A stretch of 29,711 nt of DNA, from positions 1 to 29,711 of the forward strand of contig JBKPAM010000179.1 of assembly GCA_046726435.1 (NCBI GenBank), in the 5' to 3' direction. This document shows positions 1 to 7,983 of this stretch, in pieces. Below the pieces are notes generated by a model. It was given only the letters and a program-made list of their open reading frames with translations, was not told the DNA's origin and made no database searches. Positions within the stretch are counted from its first letter, which is position 1, and each line of letters starts with the position of its first letter. This DNA comes from AC-32 sp046726435. Its GTDB lineage: Bacteria; Actinomycetota; Thermoleophilia; Gaiellales; Gaiellaceae. The position numbers and the translations under genes are program-made.

Positions 1-189
1 GGGCATAGGAGGCGGAGTCTCGCAAAGCTCGTCGCAGGCAGCACTCAACTTCCCGGCACGGAAGCCCGGAGTGGCCTCGAAACTATCTGCGGCCGTCCAC
101 GATTCCCTCCTAGCGTCCCGTTCGCATGTGGCGAAGCGAGGCCCCTCACGCGTGTCGTGCGCCGGGGTCTGATCCCTTGCCCGCGTCGA
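1..189. other. Left edge, no recognisable gene
   Basis: I see no credible coding region, RNA gene or repeat here. The stretch up to about 335 looks less GC-rich than the rest of the window and lacks the strong third-position GC seen in neighbouring genes. It directly follows, in the minus direction, a response regulator whose homology stops abruptly near 336, so it may be the far side of a recombination or assembly junction. Confidence 0.4.
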
Positions 190-918
190 CTATCGGCGTG
201 GCCTCCTCCTAGCCCGTTGTCCGTTTGCTCGGAGAGCTCCAACCGCCTCGCTCGCCTTCTGAGGTGCGTGACTCTCGGCCGAGTTGTCGGTCAGTCGACC
301 AGAGGCGCCGCCTCTCCGGTAGAAACAACGCTTGCTACCGAGCGAGCGGAAGCCCCAGACCTCCCGCAGGAGCTCGTCCTTCGTGAAGACGCGCGTCGGC
401 TGGGCCGCCAGCTTGACCAGCAGCTCGTACTCCTTCGCCGCCAGCGCCACGGTCAGCCCGTGAACCGTGACCCGGCGCGTGGCGCGGTCGATCGCCAGCG
501 CCCCCGCGGCGAGGCGCTCTCGCGACCCCGGCTGCGTTCGGCGCAGAACGGCATGGATCCGCGCTACGAGCTCCTCGTAGTGGAAAGGCCGCGGGACGAA
601 GTCGTCACAGCCGCGCTCGAAGGCGTGCACGCGGTCGACGGGATCCGACGACCGCGCCTCCCCGAGGACGATGACCGGCACGTCTCGGTCCCAGGAGCGT
701 CCGGGCTCGCCCTCGCGCAGGAGGCGGCACATTTCAAGCGCCGGGGTGTCGGAGAGGCCGCCCACCAGCACGAGATCCGGATGCGTCCGCTCGGCGAGCT
801 CCAGCGCCTGCCGGCCCGCGTCCGCGCCGAGAACCGAGAAGCCGTCGCTTGCCAGATGCCGCTCGAGGAACTCCCGAGTTCCCTGCTCGGCCTCTGCGAG
901 AAGCAGCTCCCGCGACAT
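190..918 (-). CDS. Degenerate OmpR-like response regulator, C-terminus truncated or replaced
   Basis: The protein of 242 aa has a receiver-like fold (about 1-127) followed by the start of an OmpR-type winged helix (about 135-194). The receiver lacks its chemistry: the phospho-acceptor Asp is Gly53 (LVLVGGLSD), the Thr is Gly86 (VLGEA), the Lys is Arg110 (FVPRPF), and the acidic pair is AEAE. It probably works without phosphorylation, if it works at all. The winged helix reads normally through LLREVWGFRSLG (to residue 194). The recognition-helix part (usually RTRTLDSHxxRLRRKL and VWGVGYR) is then missing in all three minus frames and replaced by an Arg/Ala-rich tail. The ATG at 918 lies 7 nt after a TAGCTT -10-like box, so it may be leaderless and separate from the UbiB gene 70 nt upstream. 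It could be a pseudogene. Confidence 0.6.
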   Translation of the reverse strand: MSRELLLAEAEQGTREFLERHLASDGFSVLGADAGRQALELAERTHPDLVLVGGLSDTPALEMCRLLREGEPGRSWDRDVPVIVLGEARSSDPVDRVHAFERGCDDFVPRPFHYEELVARIHAVLRRTQPGSRERLAAGALAIDRATRRVTVHGLTVALAAKEYELLVKLAAQPTRVFTKDELLREVWGFRSLGSKRCFYRRGGASGRLTDNSAESHAPQKASEAVGALRANGQRARRRPRR

Positions 919-925
919 GCGTTCG

Positions 926-931
926 AAGCTA
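926..931 (-). promoter_or_regulatory. Putative -10 box (TAGCTT) for the degenerate regulator
   Basis: TAGCTT on the minus strand ends 7 nt before the ATG at 918. This fits the leaderless pattern seen at several genes in the window. No good -35 is visible. Confidence 0.35.
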
Positions 932-988
932 CCGGCGGCTCCCCCACCCCCGCCAGATGTCCTTTGAGGCGAAAGTGCGCCGAGGTTT

Positions 989-2653
989 CTACAAGCGCCC
1001 GGAGCGGAGCACGCCCCAGAGCAGCCACAGCCCTAGGAACCCCGAGAGGACGAAGCCGACGAACGAGAGGAAGTTGACGCCGGCGACGTGCGGGCCCGTC
1101 TTCGTGAAGGCCCCGATCAGGCTCGAGCCGATCAACCCGCCCACGACGATCAACGCGATCACGAGCCGGTTGAACGCCACGTCGAGCTTGCGCATGAACT
1201 CGTCGAGGCCCTTGTGCACGAAGCCGACCTCGATCTGTCCGTCGCGGATCTCCTCCAGGAAGTCGTGTACCTGGAACGGCATGTCTCGCGCCACGCGCGC
1301 CAGCTCGATCGTCTCGGCCTGGGCGCGCTTCAGCACGCGCTGCGGGGTGTAGCGTTCGACCATCAGCCCGCGCGCGTACGGCTTGGCCACCTCGAAGACG
1401 TTGAAGTCGGGATAGAGCTCGACGCCGACCGACCCCAGCGTGGCGATCGCCTTGTCGAGCAGCACGAAGCGCGTCGGCAGCCGCAGGTTGAGCCGGTAGA
1501 TGAGCTGGAAGGCCTCGCGGATCACCTGCAGCGGGTCGATCTCCGAGAGGCTTGCGCCGTAGTAGCGCGAGTACATCTCGCGCAGCTCCAGGACGAACTC
1601 GTCCTCGCGCTCCTTCGGGTAGCGTACGCCGAGTTCGGCGAGCCGGCGGGGCAGGGCCTCGATGCGCTCGTTGGCGGCGTCGATGAAGAGCCGCGTCAGC
1701 TTCGACATGTCCTCGGCGGTCAGCTTCCCGACCTGGCCGAAGTCCACGAGCCCGATGTGCTCGGCATCCCCGAGGACGAAGATGTTCGCCGGATGCGGGT
1801 CGCCGTGGAAGAACCCGTGCCGGAAGATCATGGTCATCCACGTCTCGGCCATCAGGTACGCGAGGCGGCGGCGTTCCTCCATCTCCCACGCGTCGAGCGG
1901 TACATCGGCGAGCTGGATCCCCTCGAGCAGCTCGAGCGTCAGGACGCGCGTGCGCGTGTAGCTCCAGTAGACGCGCGGGATGTGCACGTGCGCGTGGCCG
2001 GCGAAGCGGTGGTGGAACGCCTCGGCGTTACGGGCCTCGAGCCGGTAATCGAGCTCGTGGCGGATCGAGCGCGCGAACTCGTCGACGAGCTGCCGTGCGT
2101 CGATGAACTCGAGGGCGCGCACCCGCTCGCGGATCAGGCGGGCGGCCTGGTAGAGCAGGGCAAGGTCGGCCTCGATCTGGCGCGGCGCATTCGGACGCTG
2201 GACCTTGACCGCGACGCGCCGCCCGTTCGGGAGCGTGGCGCTGTGGACCTGGCCGATCGAGGCGGCCGCCACCGGGGTGGCGTCGAAGTCGGTGAACAGC
2301 TGCTCGACTGAGAGGCCGAGATCCTCGCGAACGACTCGCTCGACGTCCTCGTACGGGAACGGGCGCACTGCGTCCTGGAGGTCCTGGAGCTCGGCGACGA
2401 TGTCCGGCGGGACCACGTCCGGCCGGGTCGAGAGGAGCTGCCCGAACTTGACGAAGGTCGGGCCGAGCTCGTCCAGCATCTCGCGCAGGTGCTGGCCGCG
2501 CTGGGACGGCACGAGGTCGGCGTCAAGCTTCGGCCGGCCCGGAAGCAGGTCGGTCAGGCGGTGGGTCTCGAAGAAGTACCCGAAGCCGTGCTTGACGGCG
2601 ACCTGGGCGATCTCCGACATCCGGCCGAGGTTCCGGCTGGTCGTGCTCGCCAT
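989..2653 (-). CDS. UbiB/AarF/ABC1 family atypical kinase
   Basis: This is a 554-aa member of the UbiB/ABC1 (AarF) family of atypical protein-kinase-like ATPases, linked in other organisms to isoprenoid-quinone and lipid metabolism at membranes. The family signatures are in order: the KxGQ motif as KFGQ (69-72), the Ala-rich loop AAASIGQ (129-135), VAVKVQRP with the ATP-binding Lys at 150, the catalytic-loop motif HGDPHPAN (283-290) and DFGQ (304-307). Two hydrophobic helices at the C-terminus (about 508-528 and 530-550) should anchor it. Length is typical. It lies 39 nt after the acyltransferase gene and probably shares its transcript. An internal ATG at codon 12 is an alternative start; neither has a clear Shine-Dalgarno. 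The substrate cannot be told from sequence. Confidence 0.92.
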   Translation of the reverse strand: MASTTSRNLGRMSEIAQVAVKHGFGYFFETHRLTDLLPGRPKLDADLVPSQRGQHLREMLDELGPTFVKFGQLLSTRPDVVPPDIVAELQDLQDAVRPFPYEDVERVVREDLGLSVEQLFTDFDATPVAAASIGQVHSATLPNGRRVAVKVQRPNAPRQIEADLALLYQAARLIRERVRALEFIDARQLVDEFARSIRHELDYRLEARNAEAFHHRFAGHAHVHIPRVYWSYTRTRVLTLELLEGIQLADVPLDAWEMEERRRLAYLMAETWMTMIFRHGFFHGDPHPANIFVLGDAEHIGLVDFGQVGKLTAEDMSKLTRLFIDAANERIEALPRRLAELGVRYPKEREDEFVLELREMYSRYYGASLSEIDPLQVIREAFQLIYRLNLRLPTRFVLLDKAIATLGSVGVELYPDFNVFEVAKPYARGLMVERYTPQRVLKRAQAETIELARVARDMPFQVHDFLEEIRDGQIEVGFVHKGLDEFMRKLDVAFNRLVIALIVVGGLIGSSLIGAFTKTGPHVAGVNFLSFVGFVLSGFLGLWLLWGVLRSGRL

Positions 2654-2692
2654 GAGCCCAGTGTGACATCAGCGCCCGGCGGCACGGACGAC

Positions 2693-3385
2693 CTAGAACT
2701 TCGGGTTGACCCTGTGCGGGCGGGTGCCGTCCGGGAGCTGCGGCGGCAGGCCGGCGGCAGCTGCTTCCGCGGCCTGGCGCCAGAGGCGGACGATCTCGGC
2801 GCCGACCCGGTCGGCCGCCTCCGCGTAGCCCTTCCGGTTGCGCGCAAGGTCGTCGACGCCGATGGGCTCCCCCCAGACCAGCGCGCAACGGCGGCGGTTC
2901 GTCGGCGACCAGCCGAAGGTGTCGATCCCGCACGGGATCACGGGCGCTCCCTCCTGCATGGCGATCATCAACCCGCCGGGGAGCATCTGGCCAGGATGGC
3001 CGAAGCGCTGGCGTGTCCCCTCGAGGTGCACGCCGACGAGCTCGCCGGCGCGGACGAGCTCGCGTGCCCGCCGTAGCGCCTCGCGGTCGCCTTCCCCCCG
3101 CCGCACCCCGAACACGCCGAGCCAACGCAGCCCCAGGCCCAGCCCGGGGATCTCGAGCAGCTCGGACTTGGCGAGGAAGTAGATCGGCCGGGGGCAAAAC
3201 GAGCCGATCAGCGGGTGATCGATCCCGGAAAAGTGGTTCGCCGCGATCACTCCCCCGCCGGTTGCAGGCACGCGGTCGGCGCCGTAGGACTTCGTGGGCG
3301 CGAGCAGCAGCGTCACACGAGGGACAAAGCGACGCGCGACCCACCACCCTGTCTCGACCCGCCGCAGCGGCTCGAGCAGGCTCAC
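2693..3385 (-). CDS. PlsC-type 1-acylglycerol-3-phosphate acyltransferase family protein
   Basis: A 230-aa acyltransferase of the PlsC/LPLAT family, which transfers an acyl chain to lysophosphatidic acid or a related acceptor at the inner face of the membrane. The catalytic HX4D motif is NHFSGID (His51, Asp56) and the glycerol-phosphate-binding motif is EGTR (122-125), followed by GAPVIPCGI. Length is normal for a soluble or peripheral PlsC. The start is a GTG at 3385 whose GTGA overlaps the TGA stop of the preceding helical-protein gene, which points to translational coupling. Neighbours are the SecDF block upstream and UbiB downstream. It may be true PlsC or a side-specific acyltransferase; many actinobacteria carry several paralogues. 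Confidence 0.9.
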   Translation of the reverse strand: MSLLEPLRRVETGWWVARRFVPRVTLLLAPTKSYGADRVPATGGGVIAANHFSGIDHPLIGSFCPRPIYFLAKSELLEIPGLGLGLRWLGVFGVRRGEGDREALRRARELVRAGELVGVHLEGTRQRFGHPGQMLPGGLMIAMQEGAPVIPCGIDTFGWSPTNRRRCALVWGEPIGVDDLARNRKGYAEAADRVGAEIVRLWRQAAEAAAAGLPPQLPDGTRPHRVNPKF

Positions 3386-3705
3386 GCCTCGAGCAGCCGC
3401 AGCCGGTGCTCGAGCTGGGCAACGCGGAGCTCGACTTCCTCGAGCTCGTCGCGCGTCACGAGCCCAAGCTCGCGCAGGAGCCCGGCCAGGCCTGCCCCGG
3501 TGCGCTCGCCGAGCCTCGCGGACTCGTTGCGCCAGCGCCCCACGAGCTCCTCGACGAGCGCTCGTGCCTCCTCGCGCCCGAGGCCGCCTCGCGCCGCGAT
3601 CTCGTCGGCGAGCACGTCCGCGCGCTCGGCCGTCAGCGCCACCGCGCCGACACCGGCGAGGACGAACTTCTCCGCGATCTCCCGCAGGTCAGCGGGCGCG
3701 GCCAT
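3382..3705 (-). CDS. Small helical, phasin-like/coiled-coil protein
   Basis: A 107-aa protein that is mostly charged helix. The middle (about 22-70) is rich in Glu, Arg and Ala, and the C-terminus (85-107, RDELEEVELRVAQLEHRL) has heptad spacing typical of a short coiled coil. It resembles small phasin-family/polyhydroxyalkanoate-granule-associated proteins in layout, but I recognise no catalytic or diagnostic motif, so the function is open. The ATG at 3705 lies inside the last 17 nt of secDF, and its stop overlaps the plsC GTG by 4 nt, so it sits as a coupled gene between protein export and phospholipid synthesis. A role at the membrane surface is possible but only inferred. Confidence 0.75.
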   Translation of the reverse strand: MAAPADLREIAEKFVLAGVGAVALTAERADVLADEIAARGGLGREEARALVEELVGRWRNESARLGERTGAGLAGLLRELGLVTRDELEEVELRVAQLEHRLRLLEA

Positions 3706-6457
3706 GAGGCCTCGCTCGCCGGCGCTGCCTGCGGCGTTCCCGCTTCGCTTGCGCCCCCGCCGGGCGCTCCGCCGGGCCGACCGGCGCGAGCTCCGCCGGC
3801 ACCGGCTCGGCAGCGGCCGCCGCCTCCGCCGCCTCGAGCGCCGCCACGTCGCCCGCCGGCGTCTCGAGGCCGATGCGCCGAGCGTACTCCGGCTCGCGCT
3901 CCTTCCAGGTCGTGAGCAGCGGGGCCGCGATGAAGATCGAGGAGTACGCGCCCGAGGCGATGCCGACGAGCAGCGCGAACGCGAAGTCCTGCAGCGTCGC
4001 GCCGCCGAAGATCAGCAGCGAGAGCACCGGCAGCAGCGTGATGAACGTCGTGGCCAGCGAGCGGCGGATCGTCTCCCACAGCGAGACGTTGGCGATCGTC
4101 GCGAACGGCGCCCGCCGCATCAGCGGGATGTTCTCCCTGATGCGGTCGAAGATGATGATCGTGTCGTAGATCGAGTAGCCGAGCACTGTTAAGACCGCGG
4201 CGACCGTGGAGTTCGACACCTCTCTCCCGAGCAGGGCGTACACGCCCACCGTGATCACGATGTCGTGCACCAGGGCGACGATCACGGGCACGGCGAACTT
4301 GAAGTCGAACCGGATCGCGATGTAGAAGATGATCAGGAGCAGCGAGAAGAGGATCGCGATGATCGCCCCTCGCGCGATCTGTCTCCCGAAGCTCGCCGAG
4401 ACCGTCTGGATTTGACTATGGCCCGCGTCGAACTTGGTCGCGAGGTCGTCCTTCAGCGCGCTCGTCTGCGCTCCGTTCAGCGAGCGGAGGCGGAGCTGGA
4501 AGCTCTTGTAATTGTCACCGCCGAAGTTCTTGCCGCGGCCCTGGACGACGGGCTCCTTGCCGAACTTGTCCGTTTCAGTGCGCACCGCTGCGAGCGAGAC
4601 GGGCTGCGGCGTCGTGAAGGTGACCTGCGTGCCGCCCTTGAAATCGATGCCGAGGTTGAGCCCCTTGACCGCGAGCGCCCCGATCGAGATCGCGACGACG
4701 CAGCCCGAGATCGCGAACCACAGGTAGCGGCGCTTCATAAAGTCGATCTGCAGCCACTTCGCCCCCTGCTGGCCGGCGGCGCCCATGAAGCGCGGGTTCT
4801 CGAACCAGCTGAACCCCGCGAGCAGCCCGAGCATCGCACGCGTCGCCGCGACGGCGGTGATCAGCGAGATCACCGTCCCGATCATCAGCATCAGCGCGAA
4901 GCCCTTTACGCCTGCGGTCGCGACCGCGAAGAGCACGAGCGCGGTGATCACGGTGACCACGTTGGCGTCGATGATCGTATGGAGCCCCTTCGCGTAGCCG
5001 GCCGAGATCGCGGCGCGCACGGACTTCCCGGACCGCACCTCTTCCTTGATCCGTTCGAAGATCACGACATTTGCGTCCGCTGCGACTCCGATCGTCAGGA
5101 TCAGACCTGCGAAACCCGGCAGCGTGAGCGTGACGCCGAACATCAGGATCGCGGCGTACATGAAGGCGGCGTAGATGCCGAGCCCGACCACCGCGACAAC
5201 GCCGAGGAAGCGGTAGAAGACGAGCAGGAAGGCGGCCACCACCAGCAGGCCGATCAGGGCCGCGGTCTTGGCCTCCTTGAGGGAGTCCTTGCCGAGCGTG
5301 GCCGAGACGTCGGTGCGCTCGATCTGCTCGAACCTAACCGGCAGCGCGCCGGTCTGGAGCACGAGCGCGAGGTCCTTCGCCTCGCCGAAGCTGTTGATGT
5401 TCGAGATCTCGGCGCCGGTGCCGCGCGGGTCGATCCCGTCAGGGTTCTGCTTGTAGTCGATGTACGGCGTCGACTTCAGCTCACCGTCGAGCACGATCGC
5501 AAAGTGCTGCGCGAACTGCTGGATCGTCTGCAGGTCGCTTCCCGTCTGACCTGCCGCTGCCGCCTTCTGTGCACCGCGCTGCGCCTCCGCGCGGGTGATG
5601 TCGTGGAACTTGCTGGCGCCCTCGCCGGTGAAGCCGAGCCGCACGACGTTGCCCTGCCCCTGCGTGCTGATGTCGGCCTGGATGTCGGAGAGCTTCAGGT
5701 CCTTGCCTGTCGCCTCCGGCACGGGGTTGGTCTGGCTGTCCGGCTGGTACTTGAACAAGTAGTAGAGCGTCAACGCCGCCTGCTGTCCCTGCTGCACCCC
5801 GGGGCAGCCGCCGTTCGTGGCGACCTGGTCGCAGGTGATCACCGTCATCCCCTCGGGGACCGCGAGGACGGTGTAGCCCTCCGGGACCTTGGCCCTGTAC
5901 TTCGGCGTGTCGAGCAGCTTCGCCTGGGTGTCCTCCGGCCCTGCGACGGCGCGCTTCTTCGGGTTGAAGAGGTAGTAGGCGGTCGGGGTCCCCTTCTTCG
6001 CGTCGCTCTTCACGCTGTCCAGCAGCTGGAAGAGGCTGTTGCTGGCGACGACGCCGCCGTTTCCGTCCGTCGAGGGCCCGACGACGTCGTTCTCGAGGTC
6101 ATAGAACTGCAGCTGGGCGGTGGTGCCGATGATCTGCGCCGCCTTGTTGACGTCGTGGACGCCGGCGAGCTGGATCACGATCTGGTTCGAGCCCTGCTTG
6201 CGGATCTCGGGCTCGGAGACGCCGAGCTTGTCGATCCGGCTGCGCATGATCGAGACCGAGCGGTCCATGCAGGCCGAGTCGCAGGTCTTGTGTTTCGGCG
6301 GCTGCGCCTTGAGGACGACCTCGAGCCCGCCCTGCAGGTCGAGCCCGAGCGTGATCTTCTTGTGGACGGGCGATCCCGGGATGCCGAGAGCGGCCACCCC
6401 GGCAAGGGCGGCCAGGATCAGGCCGACCAGGATCAGATGAGAACGACGATTTGCCAC
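3689..6457 (-). CDS. secDF: Fused protein-export membrane protein SecDF
   Basis: One 922-aa open frame joins SecD and SecF, the proton-driven RND-type partner of SecYEG that helps pull exported proteins across the membrane. The SecD half (about 1-560) has TM1 at 7-27, GLDLQGGLEVV, the periplasmic P1 region, and five TM helices including the signature IGVAADANVVIFERIKEE. The SecF half starts near 575 (FMKRRYLWFAISG), carries GLNLGIDFKGGTQV and ends with the TM block containing VALVHDIVITVGVYAL and TVLGYSIYDTIIIFDRIREN. A basic, Ala/Pro-rich cytoplasmic tail of about 50 aa follows. SecD and SecF are separate in many bacteria and fused in others such as Bacillus, so the fusion is natural. The GTG start at 6457 gives a clean signal anchor. 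yajC lies 18 nt upstream. Confidence 0.97.
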   Translation of the reverse strand: MANRRSHLILVGLILAALAGVAALGIPGSPVHKKITLGLDLQGGLEVVLKAQPPKHKTCDSACMDRSVSIMRSRIDKLGVSEPEIRKQGSNQIVIQLAGVHDVNKAAQIIGTTAQLQFYDLENDVVGPSTDGNGGVVASNSLFQLLDSVKSDAKKGTPTAYYLFNPKKRAVAGPEDTQAKLLDTPKYRAKVPEGYTVLAVPEGMTVITCDQVATNGGCPGVQQGQQAALTLYYLFKYQPDSQTNPVPEATGKDLKLSDIQADISTQGQGNVVRLGFTGEGASKFHDITRAEAQRGAQKAAAAGQTGSDLQTIQQFAQHFAIVLDGELKSTPYIDYKQNPDGIDPRGTGAEISNINSFGEAKDLALVLQTGALPVRFEQIERTDVSATLGKDSLKEAKTAALIGLLVVAAFLLVFYRFLGVVAVVGLGIYAAFMYAAILMFGVTLTLPGFAGLILTIGVAADANVVIFERIKEEVRSGKSVRAAISAGYAKGLHTIIDANVVTVITALVLFAVATAGVKGFALMLMIGTVISLITAVAATRAMLGLLAGFSWFENPRFMGAAGQQGAKWLQIDFMKRRYLWFAISGCVVAISIGALAVKGLNLGIDFKGGTQVTFTTPQPVSLAAVRTETDKFGKEPVVQGRGKNFGGDNYKSFQLRLRSLNGAQTSALKDDLATKFDAGHSQIQTVSASFGRQIARGAIIAILFSLLLIIFYIAIRFDFKFAVPVIVALVHDIVITVGVYALLGREVSNSTVAAVLTVLGYSIYDTIIIFDRIRENIPLMRRAPFATIANVSLWETIRRSLATTFITLLPVLSLLIFGGATLQDFAFALLVGIASGAYSSIFIAAPLLTTWKEREPEYARRIGLETPAGDVAALEAAEAAAAAEPVPAELAPVGPAERPAGAQAKRERRRQRRRARPHGRAR

Positions 6458-6475
6458 GCGTGGAGTCGGAACAGA

Positions 6476-6835
6476 TTAGCTTCCGTCGCTCGAGGCGGTC
6501 TGCTCCGGATTGGCCACCTTCTCCGTCTCGGGCTCGGGCTCGGGCTGTTCGGTCTCATCGGTCTCGTCTGGCTCCTCGGGCTCCGGCTCCCGGTCGACAC
6601 TCGCCACCGCGCGCCGGTCCAGGCGGATCGTCGTGCCGGGCGCGATCTCGACGTGGACGATCTCGCCGTCGAGATCACGGACGGTGCCGTGTATGCCGCC
6701 CGCAGTGAGGATCTCGTCGCCCGCCTCCAGTACGTCCTGGACCCGCGCCTGCTCCATCTGGCGCCGCCGCTGCGGGCGGATCAGGAGCAACCACATCAGT
6801 GCGAAGAGCGCGACGAGGATGATCAGGTAGCTCAC
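6476..6835 (-). CDS. yajC: Preprotein translocase accessory subunit YajC
   Basis: A 119-aa single-pass membrane protein of the YajC family, which associates with SecDF-SecYEG. The N-terminal TM helix (residues 2-19) runs into the diagnostic RPQRRR (20-25). Next come a small beta domain with AGDEILTAGGIHGTV (about 38-52) and the end of the conserved domain near residue 80. The last ~40 residues are an acidic Glu/Pro/Thr tail that is longer than in most YajC proteins. The GTG start at 6835 forms a GTGA overlap with the tgt stop, and secDF begins 18 nt after its TAA, giving the widespread bacterial order tgt-yajC-secD-secF. Confidence 0.95.
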   Translation of the reverse strand: MSYLIILVALFALMWLLLIRPQRRRQMEQARVQDVLEAGDEILTAGGIHGTVRDLDGEIVHVEIAPGTTIRLDRRAVASVDREPEPEEPDETDETEQPEPEPETEKVANPEQTASSDGS

Positions 6836-7983
6836 GTTGGTGCTTCCTCGGAGAGTTGGAGCCTCGCCAGCGCTTCCTCCTTGTACGACTGCAGCTCTCC
6901 CCGAGCGATCGCCGCGCGAGCGCCGGCGACGAGGTCGAGCACGAAACGCAGATTATGCAGGCTCAACAGCCGCAGGCCGAGGATCTCCTGCTGGTTGAGC
7001 AGGTGCCGCACGTAGGCCCGCGTGAAGCGAGTGCAGGCGGGGCAGGCGCAGCCTTCGTCGAGGGGGAGCGGGTCACGTGCGAAGCGGGCGTTCTTCAGGT
7101 TGAGCTGGCCCTCCCAGGTCAGGGCACTGCCTGTCCGTGCGTTTCGGGTGGGCAAGCTGCAGTCGAACATGTCGATGCCGCACTCGATCACCTCGAGGAT
7201 CCCGATCGGGTCGCCGATGCCCATGAAGTACCGCGGTTGGTGTGTCGGGAGCAGCTCGGCCGACCAGGCCGTGGTGTCCAGCATCTGCTCCCGCGGTTCC
7301 CCGATCGCCAGGCCGCCGAGGGCGAGGCCGTCGAAGCCGAGCTCGGCTATCTCCTCGACGCTGCGGCGGCGGAGCTCGGGATCGGAGCCGCCCTGGGCGA
7401 TGCCGAAGAGCAGCTGGCCGGGCGCACGGTCGGCGCTCTTCTGGCGGCTCGCCCACAGCGTGGTGCGGCGGACGGCCTCGGCGAGCTCCTGTCTGGGGAC
7501 GCCCGGCGGCGGGACGACGTCGAGGCACATGGCGATGTCCGAGCCCAGCCGGGCCTGGAGTCGCGCGACCAGCTCCGGCGTGAAGCGCGCTTCGTCGCCG
7601 TCGTAGACCGAGCGGAAGGTGACGCCCTCGTCGTCCTGGCGCAGGATCGTGTGCCGCAGCGAGAAGACCTGGAACCCGCCCGAGTCGGTGAGGATCGGGC
7701 CGTCCCAGCCCATGAAGGCATGCAGGCCGCCGAGCTGGGCGATCAGGTCAGTGCCGGGACGGAAGTGGAGGTGGTACGTGTTGCCGAGCAGGATCTGGGC
7801 GCCGAGGCTCTCGAGCTCGTCGGGGTCGACGGCCTTGACCGTTGCCTTGGTGCCGACCGGCATGAACCCGGGCGTCTCGAGCTCACCGTGCGCGGTGCGG
7901 AGCACGCCGGCGCGAGCGGCACCATCGGTGGCGCGAAGCTCGAAGCGCGGCGCGCCCAGGGGCTCGCTCAGGGGCTCGCTCAC
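6832..7983 (-). CDS. tgt: tRNA-guanine transglycosylase (queuosine pathway)
   Basis: A 383-aa bacterial-type TGT, which exchanges guanine-34 for preQ1 in the anticodon of tRNAs with GUN anticodons. Visible parts are ILTDSGGFQVFSL with the general-base Asp100, the GGLAIGE loop (223-229), nucleophile Asp274 in FDCSLPTR, and the zinc site Cys312, Cys314, Cys317 and His343, in the exact C-x-C-x2-C-x25-H spacing of the family. The N-terminus begins with a direct repeat (SEPLSEPLG). The GTG start at 7983 overlaps the TGA of the GNAT gene by 4 nt (GTGA), and the stop overlaps yajC the same way. queA, the next enzyme in the pathway, lies just upstream of the GNAT gene. Confidence 0.97.
   Translation of the reverse strand: MSEPLSEPLGAPRFELRATDGAARAGVLRTAHGELETPGFMPVGTKATVKAVDPDELESLGAQILLGNTYHLHFRPGTDLIAQLGGLHAFMGWDGPILTDSGGFQVFSLRHTILRQDDEGVTFRSVYDGDEARFTPELVARLQARLGSDIAMCLDVVPPPGVPRQELAEAVRRTTLWASRQKSADRAPGQLLFGIAQGGSDPELRRRSVEEIAELGFDGLALGGLAIGEPREQMLDTTAWSAELLPTHQPRYFMGIGDPIGILEVIECGIDMFDCSLPTRNARTGSALTWEGQLNLKNARFARDPLPLDEGCACPACTRFTRAYVRHLLNQQEILGLRLLSLHNLRFVLDLVAGARAAIARGELQSYKEEALARLQLSEEAPT

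Noticed and set aside
6473..6478. TAATCT upstream of secDF as an internal promoter
   Set aside because: It consists of the yajC TAA stop plus three bases, has no -35, and lies 15 nt from the GTG in a tightly coupled operon.
4265..7015. A 916-codon open frame on the plus strand opposite secDF and yajC
   Set aside because: It is the mirror of real, fully conserved genes. Long antisense frames are expected in GC-rich codon usage, and the product is an Arg/Asp/Glu-rich sequence without domains.
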